From the NCBI RefSeq assembly GCF_016587415.1, contig NZ_BNJI01000001.1, forward strand, positions 5,681,501-5,745,500: a DNA stretch of 64,000 nt. Direction: 5' to 3'. Below, in pieces: positions 33,821-42,488 of the stretch. Source of the DNA: Ktedonobacter sp. SOSP1-85. Its GTDB lineage: Bacteria; Chloroflexota; Ktedonobacteria; Ktedonobacterales; Ktedonobacteraceae. Below the pieces are notes generated by a model. That model was not told the DNA's origin and made no database searches. It saw only the letters and a program-made list of their open reading frames with translations. Within the stretch, counting starts at the first letter, position 1; each line of letters opens with the position of its first letter. A program made the translations under genes and the position numbers.

Positions 33821-34441
33821 ATGTCGCGTACCATAGCTATTCTTGGTGCTGGCAATATCGGTGGAACCCTGGGGAAGAAGTGGCATGCCGCCGGGCACCA
33901 GGTGGCCTTTGGCGTCAATAATCCAGAGAGTCCCAAGGCTCAGGCGGTGCGCAGTGACCTTGGCGATACTGTTGTGATTAGTTCAATTGCTGACGTGTTA
34001 GCGAAGAATCCAGACGTGGTTGTCCTGGCCATCCCTGGCAAGGCGGTGGATGAGGTGTTAGCCACCCATGCCGCACAACTGGGTAAGCGCATTATCATCG
34101 ATGCGACCAATCGTGTGGGTGAGACAACTATGCATAGCCTGGAAGTATTTGAGAAGCATGCTCCTCAGGCCCAGGTCTTCCGGGCCTTTAATACGCTTGG
34201 CTGGGAAAATTTCGCCGATCCCTATTTTGATGGTGTCCAGGCCGACCTCTTTTACTGTGGTCCAGAGGGTGAAGCACGTTCTACCGTCGAGGGGTTAATT
34301 GGGGATGTCGGTTTACGTCCGGTTTACCTTGGTGGCCCTGATAAGGTCGGCCTGGTTGATGCTGCCGCTGGACTCTGGTTCGCGCTGGTCTTTGGCCAGG
34401 GCAAGAGTCGGCACCTGGCCTTTAAGGTCCTGGAGCGCTAG
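33821..34441 (+). CDS. NADPH-dependent F420 reductase-like NAD(P)-binding protein
   Basis: 206 residues: a Rossmann fold with AILGAGNIGGTLGKKW at the N-terminus, VVLAIPGKAVDEV, IIDATNRVG, and FRAFNTLGWENFADP, typical of the NADP oxidoreductase coenzyme F420-dependent family. Several relatives do not use F420, so the partner is open. AAAAGGAGA lies 5-6 nt before the ATG. Its stop codon interlocks with that of the convergent acetyltransferase gene (3 of 4 bases shared). Confidence 0.85.
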   Translation: MSRTIAILGAGNIGGTLGKKWHAAGHQVAFGVNNPESPKAQAVRSDLGDTVVISSIADVLAKNPDVVVLAIPGKAVDEVLATHAAQLGKRIIIDATNRVGETTMHSLEVFEKHAPQAQVFRAFNTLGWENFADPYFDGVQADLFYCGPEGEARSTVEGLIGDVGLRPVYLGGPDKVGLVDAAAGLWFALVFGQGKSRHLAFKVLER

Positions 34442-35031
34442 TCGTGAATGGCGAGGCTAGAAATTTTCTCGCCCCGCCATTCATTCTTGAGCAGGCTGAA
34501 ATAATGCTCATCCTCGAACTGCCCATTGAAGTAGAAGCGCTGGCGCAGCATCCCTTCATAGGTGAAGCCAAGCTTGAGCAGCAGGTTCTTTGATCCTTCA
34601 TTAGCGATATCGATGATGGCCTCTATGCGGTGAAAGGCAAGTTCGTGAAAGCCGTAGGACAGGACGGCTGACATAGCTTCGGTCATGATGCCCCGGCCCC
34701 AATAGGCGCGATTGAGATCATAGCCCGTTTCTGTGTAATGGTAGTTCGGACCGAAGTGGTGAAAGCTGCATGTGCCTATGATGTTCTCCTCGCCTTTGAG
34801 CGCTATGCCCCAGCGGATGGCCTCACGCCGGGTGTAGCGTTCCTGGAGTTGCTGAAACCAGGTCTGCGTCTCAGCAATTGACTGATGTGGGAGTTTGCCA
34901 TAGTAGCGCATAACCTCTTCATCTGAGAAGGTGGAGAAGAGCGCCTCGATATCGCCGGGCTGGATTTCGCGAAGCTGCAAACGCTCTGTGGTAAGCGTGG
35001 GGAAATATGTAAAGGCTGCGTCAATACTCAT
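34438..35031 (-). CDS. GNAT family N-acetyltransferase (RimJ/RimL-like)
   Basis: 197 residues. Seen: LTTERLQLREIQPGDIEALF, WGIALKGEENIIGTCSF, GYDLNRAYWGRGIMTEAM (acetyl-CoA loop) and FHRIEAIIDIANEGSKNLLLK. The family acetylates ribosomal-protein N-termini or small amines; substrate unknown. It is convergent with and overlaps the preceding gene by 4 nt, and lies downstream of the ROK repressor gene on the same strand. Confidence 0.92.
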   Translation of the reverse strand: MSIDAAFTYFPTLTTERLQLREIQPGDIEALFSTFSDEEVMRYYGKLPHQSIAETQTWFQQLQERYTRREAIRWGIALKGEENIIGTCSFHHFGPNYHYTETGYDLNRAYWGRGIMTEAMSAVLSYGFHELAFHRIEAIIDIANEGSKNLLLKLGFTYEGMLRQRFYFNGQFEDEHYFSLLKNEWRGEKISSLAIHD

Positions 35032-35063
35032 ATATATAAACTCCTTTGAAGTAAACTGAATAG

Positions 35064-36287
35064 TTAGCTATTGAAATAACGCTGAAAGACAAGATGGTGC
35101 GCAAACTCTAACGCAGTGGCTACTGCGCCAAGAAGTACGCTCTCATTGCCCAGCCTGGTGGCGACGATGCGTGGTCGCGTTGGCAGAAGCCGACGCAGTG
35201 TCTGTTCTAAGGGCTGAAGGAGTAAGTCAGTGCGTTGTCCTATGCCCCCACCCAGAACGATAAGTTCAGGGTCCAGTATCGCAACGATGGCCGAGATCGC
35301 AAGAGCCAGGCGTTGCCCCTCTTGTTCAACGACGGCAAGCGCCTTTGCCTCTCCCTGGAGTGCAGCGGCAAAAATTTGTTTGGCCGATAAAGGTTCGGAC
35401 AGGCCCTGTGCCTGCGCCATGTGTACGATGCCCTGCGCCGAGGTGGCCTCTTCAAACATTCCCAGATAGCCCTCATTTGGCTCTACTGCATGTTCCAGGT
35501 CCAGGGGCTGTGTTGCCCCGAAGGGCAGAAAACCAATCTCTCCCGCTGCGCCATTTGCCCCTCGGTAAAGTGACCCATTGAGGACGATACCCATGCCGAC
35601 GCCAGTTCCGATCAGGATATATACAAATGTCTGAGTCTCGTTCCCCCAACCAAATCTGCGCTCGCCCAGGGCCGCCAGGTTCGCGTCGTTTTCGAGTGAG
35701 ATACTCAGCCCCAATGCCTCCTGTAACTCTGTCAGCAAACCATGGCGGCCCCACTCAGGGAGGTTGGACGCGAAGCGGACGCGTTTACTCTCTTCATCGA
35801 AGACTCCTGGCGTGCCAATAACGGTGTGGACCACCTGTTCCCAGGATAGTTGAGCTTCAGCAATAAGCTCACGCGCCAGGTGGTTGATCAATGTGACCAG
35901 GGACGCGGCACTCTGCGTCGTGTTGGGCACATCCCGCCGCGCTACAATGTGTCCCGCCAGGTTGGAAACGGCGGCTCGTACCCAGCCTCGACCAACATCG
36001 ACACCAATGACGTAACCGGCCTCTGGATTAGGCTCGTACAACGTCGCGATTCGCCCCCCTTTATTGGAGACAGATTGTCCAACGGCCCGCACAAGTTGAG
36101 CCTGCTCAAGGCTGGCGAGCGCCTGTGACACCGTAGGCTTAGATAGACCAACCACGCGCGCGAGCTGCGCACGTGATGTGGGACCATGGCTGCGTAAATA
36201 TTCTAGCAGAGAGCGTTCATTGATCGCTCGTAAGAGAGATGGTGTACCCGCTTGATATTCTGGTTGATGTGAATTGCCCACTGACAT
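35064..36287 (-). CDS. ROK family transcriptional repressor
   Basis: 407 residues: an N-terminal winged helix (LLEYLRSHGPTSRAQLARV with SKPTVSQALASLE) and a sugar-kinase-like ROK domain (VIGVDVGRGWVRAAVSN, IGTPGVFDEE, LGGGIGQRTDLL). XylR/NagC-type regulators bind sugars or amino sugars. The usual ROK zinc-Cys cluster is not evident. ATG at 36287 has AAAGGAG 8 nt upstream. It is divergent from an APC permease and a ROK kinase, which are the natural targets. Confidence 0.9.
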   Translation of the reverse strand: MSVGNSHQPEYQAGTPSLLRAINERSLLEYLRSHGPTSRAQLARVVGLSKPTVSQALASLEQAQLVRAVGQSVSNKGGRIATLYEPNPEAGYVIGVDVGRGWVRAAVSNLAGHIVARRDVPNTTQSAASLVTLINHLARELIAEAQLSWEQVVHTVIGTPGVFDEESKRVRFASNLPEWGRHGLLTELQEALGLSISLENDANLAALGERRFGWGNETQTFVYILIGTGVGMGIVLNGSLYRGANGAAGEIGFLPFGATQPLDLEHAVEPNEGYLGMFEEATSAQGIVHMAQAQGLSEPLSAKQIFAAALQGEAKALAVVEQEGQRLALAISAIVAILDPELIVLGGGIGQRTDLLLQPLEQTLRRLLPTRPRIVATRLGNESVLLGAVATALEFAHHLVFQRYFNS

Positions 36288-36364
36288 TGTCCACTCCTTT
36301 GCCACAACAGATAGATGGCTTCCTCATTGTAAATGATCTTTACCAACTTAGAAAGGGGGAGCAT

Positions 36365-36414
36365 GAAGGAAGGGGTGTGGCACGGGCAATTGCCCGTGCC
36401 ACACCCCTTCCTTC
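36365..36414. repeat. 50-bp perfect palindrome in the divergent ROK/APC intergenic region
   Basis: GAAGGAAGGGGTGTGGCACG... is fully self-complementary with an AATT centre. Being upstream of both genes it is not a simple terminator. Similar long GC-rich hairpins occur at 320, 5789, 12581 and 22488. Confidence 0.6.
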
Positions 36415-36433
36415 GGTTTTCCTTGTACATGTA

Positions 36434-36465
36434 TTGACAGACGTTGGTTAGGAAACTATACTAAC
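36434..36465 (+). promoter_or_regulatory. promoter and overlapping operator candidate of the APC/ROK-kinase operon
   Basis: TTGACA (36434-36439) and TATACT (36457-36462) with a 17-bp spacer. An inverted repeat GTTAG-N9-CTAAC (36447-36465) overlaps the -10 box, a good place for repression by the divergent ROK protein (inference). Confidence 0.6.
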
Positions 36466-36540
36466 TATATGCACTACGAGAACGTGCGAAGCATAGTTTA
36501 GGCCTGTTGTAGAGGCAGGCGTAACACGAGGAGGTCTCCC

Positions 36541-38013
36541 GTGAGTTCTTCAGACATCAACCGGGAGTCAGAGGTGATTCCCACAGGCACAACGCAAGGC
36601 ACCGTTGCTGAGCGAACGACAAACGGATTTGTACGCAGCGTTGGATTGTTGACCGCGACGGCGATCAACATGACTCAGATGTGTGGTATTGGGCCATTCA
36701 TCACCATCCCGATCATGGTTGCGACCTTTGGTGGGCCGCAGGCGATCATTGGTTGGATTGCGGGGGCGATTCTGGCCCTGGCGGATGGATTGATTTGGGC
36801 TGAACTGGGTGCGGCTATGCCTGGAGCTGGCGGCACGTATATTTATCTACGCGAGGCCTTCCAGTATCGTACAGGGAGATTGATGCCATTTCTCTTCATC
36901 TGGACGGCGATTCTGGCTATTCCCCTGATCATGTCGACCGGCGTCATTGGCCTGGTACAGTACCTGGGCTATCTCTGGCCAGGCATGAATTGGTGGGAGA
37001 TTCATCTTGTCTCCCTGCTGGTTGTTGCCGTGGTCGTTTTTGCACTCTACCGGCGCATTGAATCGGTCGGCTTCCTGACCAATATCCTCTTTGTGGTCAT
37101 GTTGGTGTCCATTGGCCTTGTCATCGTCGCATCTTTTACGCGCTTTAATCCACAACTCGCGTTTACCTTTCCTGCGAACGCTTTCACCCTCAATGGCCAG
37201 TTCTTTGCTGGCTTAGGAGCTGGCTTACTGGTCGGAGTCTATGACTACCTGGGCTATAATACGACCTCGTACATGGGCGATGAAATGCGCTCGCCTGGCC
37301 GTGTTATCCCCTGGTCCATTATTATCTCTATCCTGGGTATCATGCTCCTCTACCTGGCCCTGAACATTGGTGTGATGGGTGTGGTTCCCTGGCAAGAGGT
37401 CGCGAAGTCTTCATCGATTGCCTCACTGGTGCTGGAGCGTATCTGGGGCAAAGGTGTCTCCAGCGTTGTAACAGTTCTCATTATCATCACCGCATTCGCC
37501 TCGGTGTTCACCGGCTTGCTCGGCGGTTCGCGTGTGCCTTATAACGCGGCGCGTGATGGGGTCTTTCTCCGCCCATTTGCGAAATTGCATCCTCGCTACC
37601 ACTTTCCTCATATTGCTCTGCTTGTGATGGGCCTGCTGACCGCTATTGGTTCCTTCTTTGATCTGGGAACTGTCATTAGCATGCTGATCGCGGTAATTGT
37701 TCTCATTCAAGGTGTTGGGCAGGTGGTTGCGCTGATCGTCCTGCGCATGCGACAGCCTGAGCTCAAGCGCCCTTATCGGATGTGGCTCTATCCTTTGCCG
37801 GGCGTGATCGCTGTGGCTGGCTGGGCGTATGTGTATTATGCCTCTGGTTGGACCTCTGTTGGTCTCTCACTGGGCTGGCTAGTTATTGGCGTCGTTGCCT
37901 ACCTTATCTGGGCGCGCGTCGAGCATACCTGGCCATTTGGCCCCAAGGAGATCCGTGAGGTATATGTCGAGGAGCAGTCCGCGCAGCCTGGCGTAACAGA
38001 GGTGGCGCAATAG
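36541..38013 (+). CDS. APC superfamily amino acid/polyamine permease
   Basis: 490 residues, 12 predicted spans. Seen: the first span region with MTQMCGIGPFITIP, the conserved GAAMPGAGGTYIYLREAF, and VYDYLGYNTTSYMGDEMRSPGRV between spans. It imports amino acids or amines, possibly amino sugars given the ROK partners. The GTG start has GAGGAGGTC upstream. The kinase gene follows after 34 nt in one operon. Confidence 0.9.
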   Translation: MSSSDINRESEVIPTGTTQGTVAERTTNGFVRSVGLLTATAINMTQMCGIGPFITIPIMVATFGGPQAIIGWIAGAILALADGLIWAELGAAMPGAGGTYIYLREAFQYRTGRLMPFLFIWTAILAIPLIMSTGVIGLVQYLGYLWPGMNWWEIHLVSLLVVAVVVFALYRRIESVGFLTNILFVVMLVSIGLVIVASFTRFNPQLAFTFPANAFTLNGQFFAGLGAGLLVGVYDYLGYNTTSYMGDEMRSPGRVIPWSIIISILGIMLLYLALNIGVMGVVPWQEVAKSSSIASLVLERIWGKGVSSVVTVLIIITAFASVFTGLLGGSRVPYNAARDGVFLRPFAKLHPRYHFPHIALLVMGLLTAIGSFFDLGTVISMLIAVIVLIQGVGQVVALIVLRMRQPELKRPYRMWLYPLPGVIAVAGWAYVYYASGWTSVGLSLGWLVIGVVAYLIWARVEHTWPFGPKEIREVYVEEQSAQPGVTEVAQ

Positions 38014-38047
38014 CAAGCGACTCCTGATAGATAGAGGAAAGACCTGG

Positions 38048-39004
38048 ATGAACCATACTTCGCAGAACGTAACCACGCAAGATTTTGTCCTTGCCATCGA
38101 TTTTGGCGGCACAAAAATTGCGATTGCAACCGCTGACTCTGAGGGGCAGATCCTGGAGCAGGCGCGGCTTGAGACCAGGGCCGTGCTAGGCGCTCAGCAA
38201 ATCCTTGAGCGAACACTGATGAACGCTCAGGCGCTCATCGCCCAAACCATGATGGTAAGAGGGGGACAATGTGTTTCTGTTGGTGTCGCAACACCCGGGG
38301 TTGTTCGTGAAAAGGAAATATTGTTGTCGCCAAATATTCCGGGATGGGAGCAGGTTGCGCTCTGCGAAACCATGCGTATGGGCCTGAAGATCCCGGTGGT
38401 GGCGGTGGAGAACGATGTCAAAGCCGCCGCTCTGGCGGAAGTGCATTGGGGCGCACTCCAGAGGGCGAATCCTGCGCTTTTCCTTAGCCTGGGGACCGGG
38501 GTCGCCGCCGCGATTGTGGTTGATGGACGCGTACTTTCTGGGGCGCATGGAGCCGCTGGGGAGATTGGCTACAATTTGCGTAGTGTGTCTGATCATTCCG
38601 GCGCAGCACAAGGACGAGCACCGCTGGAAGAGTTTGTGGGTGGGCGTTTTATAGGTGAGCGCGCGAGCGATCTGCTAGGCGAGCCACTTAGCGCGGCCGA
38701 GGCGTTCGCTCATCCAGATGCTCGCGTCCAGGATCTGGTGCAAGAAACGCTAGCTGAATTGGCGTTTCACATCGCCAATGTCTCGATTCTCCTTGATCCG
38801 GCACGTGTAGCTGTTGGTGGAGGCTTGATGAACTCGGGAGCGCTTATCTTGCGTGCTCTGGCATCCCGCCTGGCGCTTGCGGTGCCCTTCCCCCCTGAAC
38901 TCGTCCCGGCAAAGTTTCTAGACGACGCATCGCTGTATGGAGCCATTGCCCTGGCCTTGAGAGCTGTTCAGCATACAGATGCCCGCGTCCACACTGGTTC
39001 CTGA
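38048..39004 (+). CDS. ROK family sugar kinase
   Basis: 318 residues, no DNA-binding domain, thus a kinase-type ROK protein. Seen: FVLAIDFGGTKIAIA (phosphate 1), VGVATPGVVREKE, VENDVKAAALAE (catalytic Asp), LSLGTGVAAAIVVDG, and GAHGAAGEIGYN. The zinc-binding cysteine cluster of glucokinases is absent. Likely phosphorylates a hexose or amino sugar brought in from outside; substrate unknown. It is co-transcribed with the APC permease. Confidence 0.88.
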   Translation: MNHTSQNVTTQDFVLAIDFGGTKIAIATADSEGQILEQARLETRAVLGAQQILERTLMNAQALIAQTMMVRGGQCVSVGVATPGVVREKEILLSPNIPGWEQVALCETMRMGLKIPVVAVENDVKAAALAEVHWGALQRANPALFLSLGTGVAAAIVVDGRVLSGAHGAAGEIGYNLRSVSDHSGAAQGRAPLEEFVGGRFIGERASDLLGEPLSAAEAFAHPDARVQDLVQETLAELAFHIANVSILLDPARVAVGGGLMNSGALILRALASRLALAVPFPPELVPAKFLDDASLYGAIALALRAVQHTDARVHTGS

Positions 39005-39033
39005 TCTGGCTCTTCTCTCAATGAGCAGAAGCA

Positions 39034-39072
39034 AGCAGCAGGATGAATCTTATGCAGATTCATCCTGCTGCT
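39034..39072. terminator. bidirectional terminator
   Basis: A 17-bp perfect stem (39034-39050 with 39056-39072) with loop TATGC, then TTTATG, between the convergent kinase and MFS genes. Confidence 0.75.
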
Positions 39073-39095
39073 TTTATGTGTAACGGTGGCGCGAC

Positions 39096-40469
39096 TTATG
39101 CAGTTTCAGGGCTCAGCGGGCTTTCTGGTTCGCGCTGGCGTATGGCGGTTCGAACGCTGGCTGGTCGCCAGTAGCCAGAGACGACAAAGATGGTGGGGAC
39201 AAAAACGACCAGGCCCGCGATACAGACCCACCACCAGGTTGCCCATTGCTGTCCATCAAGCTGATTTCTGACCACGAAGGAGAAGGCCAGGGTCGAGAGG
39301 ACCACGACCATGCGTAGAATAAAGCCCTCGACCGCCATGCCAGTGGCGACCAGGGCAGGATTAATGTCCTCAATGGTCTCCGTATAGGCCGCCATCCAGG
39401 TGACATAGCCGATGGCCAGCGTAATACCGAAGAGGCTGAGGAAGACGGCCATCAGCGTTGCATCCGTGGGAACACCAATGCGGCTGATAAAGAGTAGTGT
39501 CACGATAATAGTGGCGATGGCGCCAAAGAGCATATAGGGCTTGCGTACCAGAGTACGATCAGAGATGAAACCAATAATGATCGCGGCGGCGACATTGACG
39601 AGCCAGAATATGCTAACCAGCCCGTTGGCCTGGGCGACCGTGAACTTGAAAATGCTGCTTAAGTAGAGGGGGAAGAAGCCGACCGCGGCAAAGTACATAA
39701 GCAAGTAGAGGCTGATGCCCAGCGCGCTAACGACCAGGCGAGGATTAAGCATTTGCCGCCAGGGATGCCTGGTTGCCTCTTCGGGATCGATGTTGCGCGC
39801 ACGGGCCTCGATAAGCTCTTTCTCCTGCATAGAGTTCATGACCTGGTCGCGCAACCGGGGCGAGAGCTCGCGTAGGAAGAAGAAGCAGACCAGGAAGACG
39901 ATAAAGCCAACGATCCCGGCGATGACGTACTGCGATTGCCAGGAGCCATACGAGGAGAGCGTCTGGCTGGCAACTCCTGTCGCCAGGACGCTGCCGCCCA
40001 CGGGCCCCACTGTCCAGAAGCCCATAGCCAGGGCGCGGCCAAAGCGCGGCGAGAAGTCGCGCACCAGGGCCGGGGTAACGACCAGGATAATGCCCTCGAT
40101 GAAGCCCACGACCCAGATGAGGAGCAGGAAGAGCCAGAGGGAACTGGCTAACGCGATTATCAGGGTTCCAATGGCAGTGACCAGCAGACCATAAATGATC
40201 AGGGTGCTGCGTCCGATGCGGTCGGAGAGGCTGCCAAAGATGGCCGAGAGTGCCCCAAGGAGATTGCTTACTAGCAAGAAACGCGAGTAGTCGGCGACCG
40301 TAAGGCCAAACGTATGCAAGACCAGCGGCGCGACCGAGGGAAGGACATACGATTCGTAATACAGGATGATGGTTGCGATGACGGCAAGCGCTAGATACCA
40401 GATGCGTTGCGCGTTGGTGGGATAGTGTTCAAGGCTGCGTTGCCCGGTTGCGATGCGAAAAGTACTCAT
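39096..40469 (-). CDS. MFS transporter
   Basis: 457 residues, about 12 hydrophobic spans. The loop signature GSLSDRIGRSTLI after span 2 and GFISDRTLVRKP after span 8 are the duplicated MFS motif A. The start at 40469 follows GGAGGTTTGAG; the longer frame to 40559 lacks a site. It is last in the minus-strand acyl-CoA gene cluster and probably imports the acid degraded there or exports a product. Confidence 0.9.
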   Translation of the reverse strand: MSTFRIATGQRSLEHYPTNAQRIWYLALAVIATIILYYESYVLPSVAPLVLHTFGLTVADYSRFLLVSNLLGALSAIFGSLSDRIGRSTLIIYGLLVTAIGTLIIALASSLWLFLLLIWVVGFIEGIILVVTPALVRDFSPRFGRALAMGFWTVGPVGGSVLATGVASQTLSSYGSWQSQYVIAGIVGFIVFLVCFFFLRELSPRLRDQVMNSMQEKELIEARARNIDPEEATRHPWRQMLNPRLVVSALGISLYLLMYFAAVGFFPLYLSSIFKFTVAQANGLVSIFWLVNVAAAIIIGFISDRTLVRKPYMLFGAIATIIVTLLFISRIGVPTDATLMAVFLSLFGITLAIGYVTWMAAYTETIEDINPALVATGMAVEGFILRMVVVLSTLAFSFVVRNQLDGQQWATWWWVCIAGLVVFVPTIFVVSGYWRPASVRTAIRQREPESPLSPETA

Positions 40470-40648
40470 CTCAAACCTCCTGATACCCACTTGCTTGTAC
40501 AACAATGTACGAGCATGATCGTGAAACGCGTACGAATGAACGGTACTACGAGCGATCAAAGAATGATCATCCTCACCACCTGAAGCGAGAAAACGCCCCA
40601 GGTGGCGAGAGAAGGGTCTTGCGTTGTCATCAGATAAAGGGGACTGGT

Positions 40649-41095
40649 TTAGGGCTGACGTCTCGGCAGGGCGGCGCTAAAGGTGCCGCTGACCTTGATA
40701 TCCCCGTTCTGGTCTACCGCCTGCACCGTGCCTGTCGCGCGCGTCTCGCCTCCGACCTCATTGATCTCGGTGATCTTGCCGGTGCAGGTGATCACGTCAC
40801 CAATGCGCGTCATCCCCTTGAAGCGGACACCAAACTTGCGTAGCGCGAACGGGCCAAAGGCATCGCTGAGCATCTGGCCTACGAAGCCCATGATGAGCAT
40901 GCCATGCGCGATGATGCCACCCGTTCCTATAGCCTGACCCACGGCGGGATCAGTATGTAAGGGATTGAAATCGCCCGAGGCGCCCGCGTAGCGCACCAGT
41001 TGTAGGTGCGTCACTGGCTGCGTTGTCAAGTGAGGAAGGGAATCGCCCTCATGAGCATCCTCGGCATAGAGCCATGTGTGGTTTGACGTGGTCAT
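40649..41095 (-). CDS. MaoC-like dehydratase (hot-dog fold), subunit B type
   Basis: 148 residues. The hydratase 2 motif is visible: YAGASGDFNPLHTDPAVG then GGIIAHGMLIMGF, with catalytic Asp and His. It should hydrate enoyl-CoA or dehydrate 3-hydroxyacyl-CoA, as a heterodimer with the product of the upstream gene, whose stop overlaps this start by 4 nt. Confidence 0.88.
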   Translation of the reverse strand: MTTSNHTWLYAEDAHEGDSLPHLTTQPVTHLQLVRYAGASGDFNPLHTDPAVGQAIGTGGIIAHGMLIMGFVGQMLSDAFGPFALRKFGVRFKGMTRIGDVITCTGKITEINEVGGETRATGTVQAVDQNGDIKVSGTFSAALPRRQP

Positions 41096-41577
41096 GTGTT
41101 GGCCTCCTTGCTTACTGGAGAGGGCTGCTCGCGAATGACGATGGTGCTGCGCGTTTTGAGCACAGGCTGTTGTTGCTGGTTGGTGTACTCTGTCTCCGTC
41201 GTGATGATATCCATGGAGAGGCCATCGCGTCCCTGGCGTGTCTTACCATCAACAACTGTCGTCACCCCTGTCAGGGTTTCGCCGGGATAGATGGGCGCCA
41301 GGTACTCATACTCCTCCTCACCATGCAGAATGCCTTTGACGTTAATGCCCAGGCTACCCAGGTCGTTTCCGCGCTGGCGGGCGCCCCAGAAGCTAAACAT
41401 GGTTGGCGTGGTGGGCGAGATGGGCACATCGGGAAAGCCCTGCGCCTGTGCCGCTTCCCGACTATGATAGACCGGGTTGTCGTCCCCAATGGCGGTGGTC
41501 AACTCGTGGATCTTTTGCCGGTGTACCTCGGTCGTGAAGGGAGCAAAGCGATGACCGATCTTGCTCGTATCGAACAT
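41092..41577 (-). CDS. MaoC family dehydratase N-terminal-domain protein, subunit A type
   Basis: 161 residues, FAS1-like dehydratase/hot-dog fold without the full hydratase motif. Seen: FAPFTTEVHRQKIHELTTAIG, DNPVYHSREAAQAQG and YLAPIYPGETLTGVTTV. Paired subunits of this kind (HadA-HadB or ChsH1-ChsH2 style) form heterodimeric enoyl-CoA hydratases. AAGGAGAAAACT precedes the ATG at 41577; the longer upstream frame overlaps the SDR gene and is rejected. Confidence 0.85.
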   Translation of the reverse strand: MFDTSKIGHRFAPFTTEVHRQKIHELTTAIGDDNPVYHSREAAQAQGFPDVPISPTTPTMFSFWGARQRGNDLGSLGINVKGILHGEEEYEYLAPIYPGETLTGVTTVVDGKTRQGRDGLSMDIITTETEYTNQQQQPVLKTRSTIVIREQPSPVSKEANT

Positions 41578-41591
41578 AGTTTTCTCCTTGC

Positions 41592-42350
41592 TTAGTGTGG
41601 GCCGCCGGAGACATAGATGATCTGTCCATTGACGTAGCTGGACTCTTCTGAGGCCAGGAAGCAAATAACGTTAGCCACATCGCGTGGCTGTCCGACACGC
41701 CTGACGGGAATGACCTTGGAGGCGGCTTCAATGCGTTCCTGGGGATCGAAGCCCATCCTGCGGGCCGTGGCGCGCGTCATCTCGGTATCGATAAAGCCGG
41801 GTGCGACGGCATTGGTGGTGATGCCAAAGGGGCCTAACTCTATAGCAAGCGTGCGCGTGAGGCCTTGCAGACCCGCCTTCGCCGTTGAGTAGTTGGCCTG
41901 GCCGCGATTGCCCAGAGCTGAGGTCGAGGAGAGCGAGACGATACGCCCGTAGCGCTGTTTGACCATATAGGCCTGGGCGGCCCGGCTACAGAGGAAGGCG
42001 CCCCGCAGATGGACATTCATGACCGTCTCCCAGTCATCATCGCTCATCTTGAAGAGCAGATTATCGCGTAAGACGCCAGCGTTATTTACCAGGATGTCGA
42101 GGCGTCCAAAGTGCTCCACACCTTGCTGGAAGGCAGACTCGACCATAGCTTTATCTGCGACATTGCACTGCACAATCAGTCCCTTCGCATCAATGCGCTC
42201 GATATCGGCCAGCACCTGCTGGCAGCCCTCGGTATCGATATCCGCGAGAATGACGCTCGCGCCATCTTCGGCCAGGCGCAGCGCCGTTGCGGCCCCAATG
42301 CCGCGTCCAGCTCCGGTGACAAAGGCTACACGTCCATCAAGTTTACCCAT
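41592..42350 (-). CDS. SDR family 3-hydroxyacyl/3-oxoacyl dehydrogenase (FabG-like)
   Basis: 252 residues, classical short-chain dehydrogenase. Seen: VTGAGRGIGAATAL (cofactor), an acidic residue in LADIDTEG that suggests NAD+, NNAGVLRDN, and the catalytic Ser...YSTAKAG. ATG at 42350 follows GGAGAAAGAG; the longer open frame starts inside the palindromic repeat at 42386-42487 and is spurious. In this cluster it probably oxidises the 3-hydroxyacyl-CoA made by the MaoC pair. Confidence 0.92.
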   Translation of the reverse strand: MGKLDGRVAFVTGAGRGIGAATALRLAEDGASVILADIDTEGCQQVLADIERIDAKGLIVQCNVADKAMVESAFQQGVEHFGRLDILVNNAGVLRDNLLFKMSDDDWETVMNVHLRGAFLCSRAAQAYMVKQRYGRIVSLSSTSALGNRGQANYSTAKAGLQGLTRTLAIELGPFGITTNAVAPGFIDTEMTRATARRMGFDPQERIEAASKVIPVRRVGQPRDVANVICFLASEESSYVNGQIIYVSGGPH

Positions 42351-42385
42351 GTGTCTCTTTCTCCATTCATATAGTCTATGAGCAG

Positions 42386-42487
42386 TTGTAGGGTCCATGC
42401 TGGCATGGACTGCGAGCGAAGCGATGTACCATGTGTCGAGATATTGGTCTAAATGCGGGAGAGTCCATGCCAGCATGGACCCTACAA
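42386..42487. repeat. palindromic MITE/REP-like element, copy 2
   Basis: 102 bp with terminal inverted repeats TTGTAGGGTCCATGCTGGCA and complement; each end includes GTCCATGC-TG-GCATGGAC. It lies one base after the stop codon of the acyl-CoA ligase (42489-42491, minus strand). Confidence 0.75.
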
Positions 42488-42488
42488 T

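Noticed and set aside
42348..42476. N-terminal extensions (starting MLAWT) of the SDR and acyl-CoA ligase genes
   Set aside because: They are translated repeat elements; homology and ribosome sites begin at 42350 and 44633.
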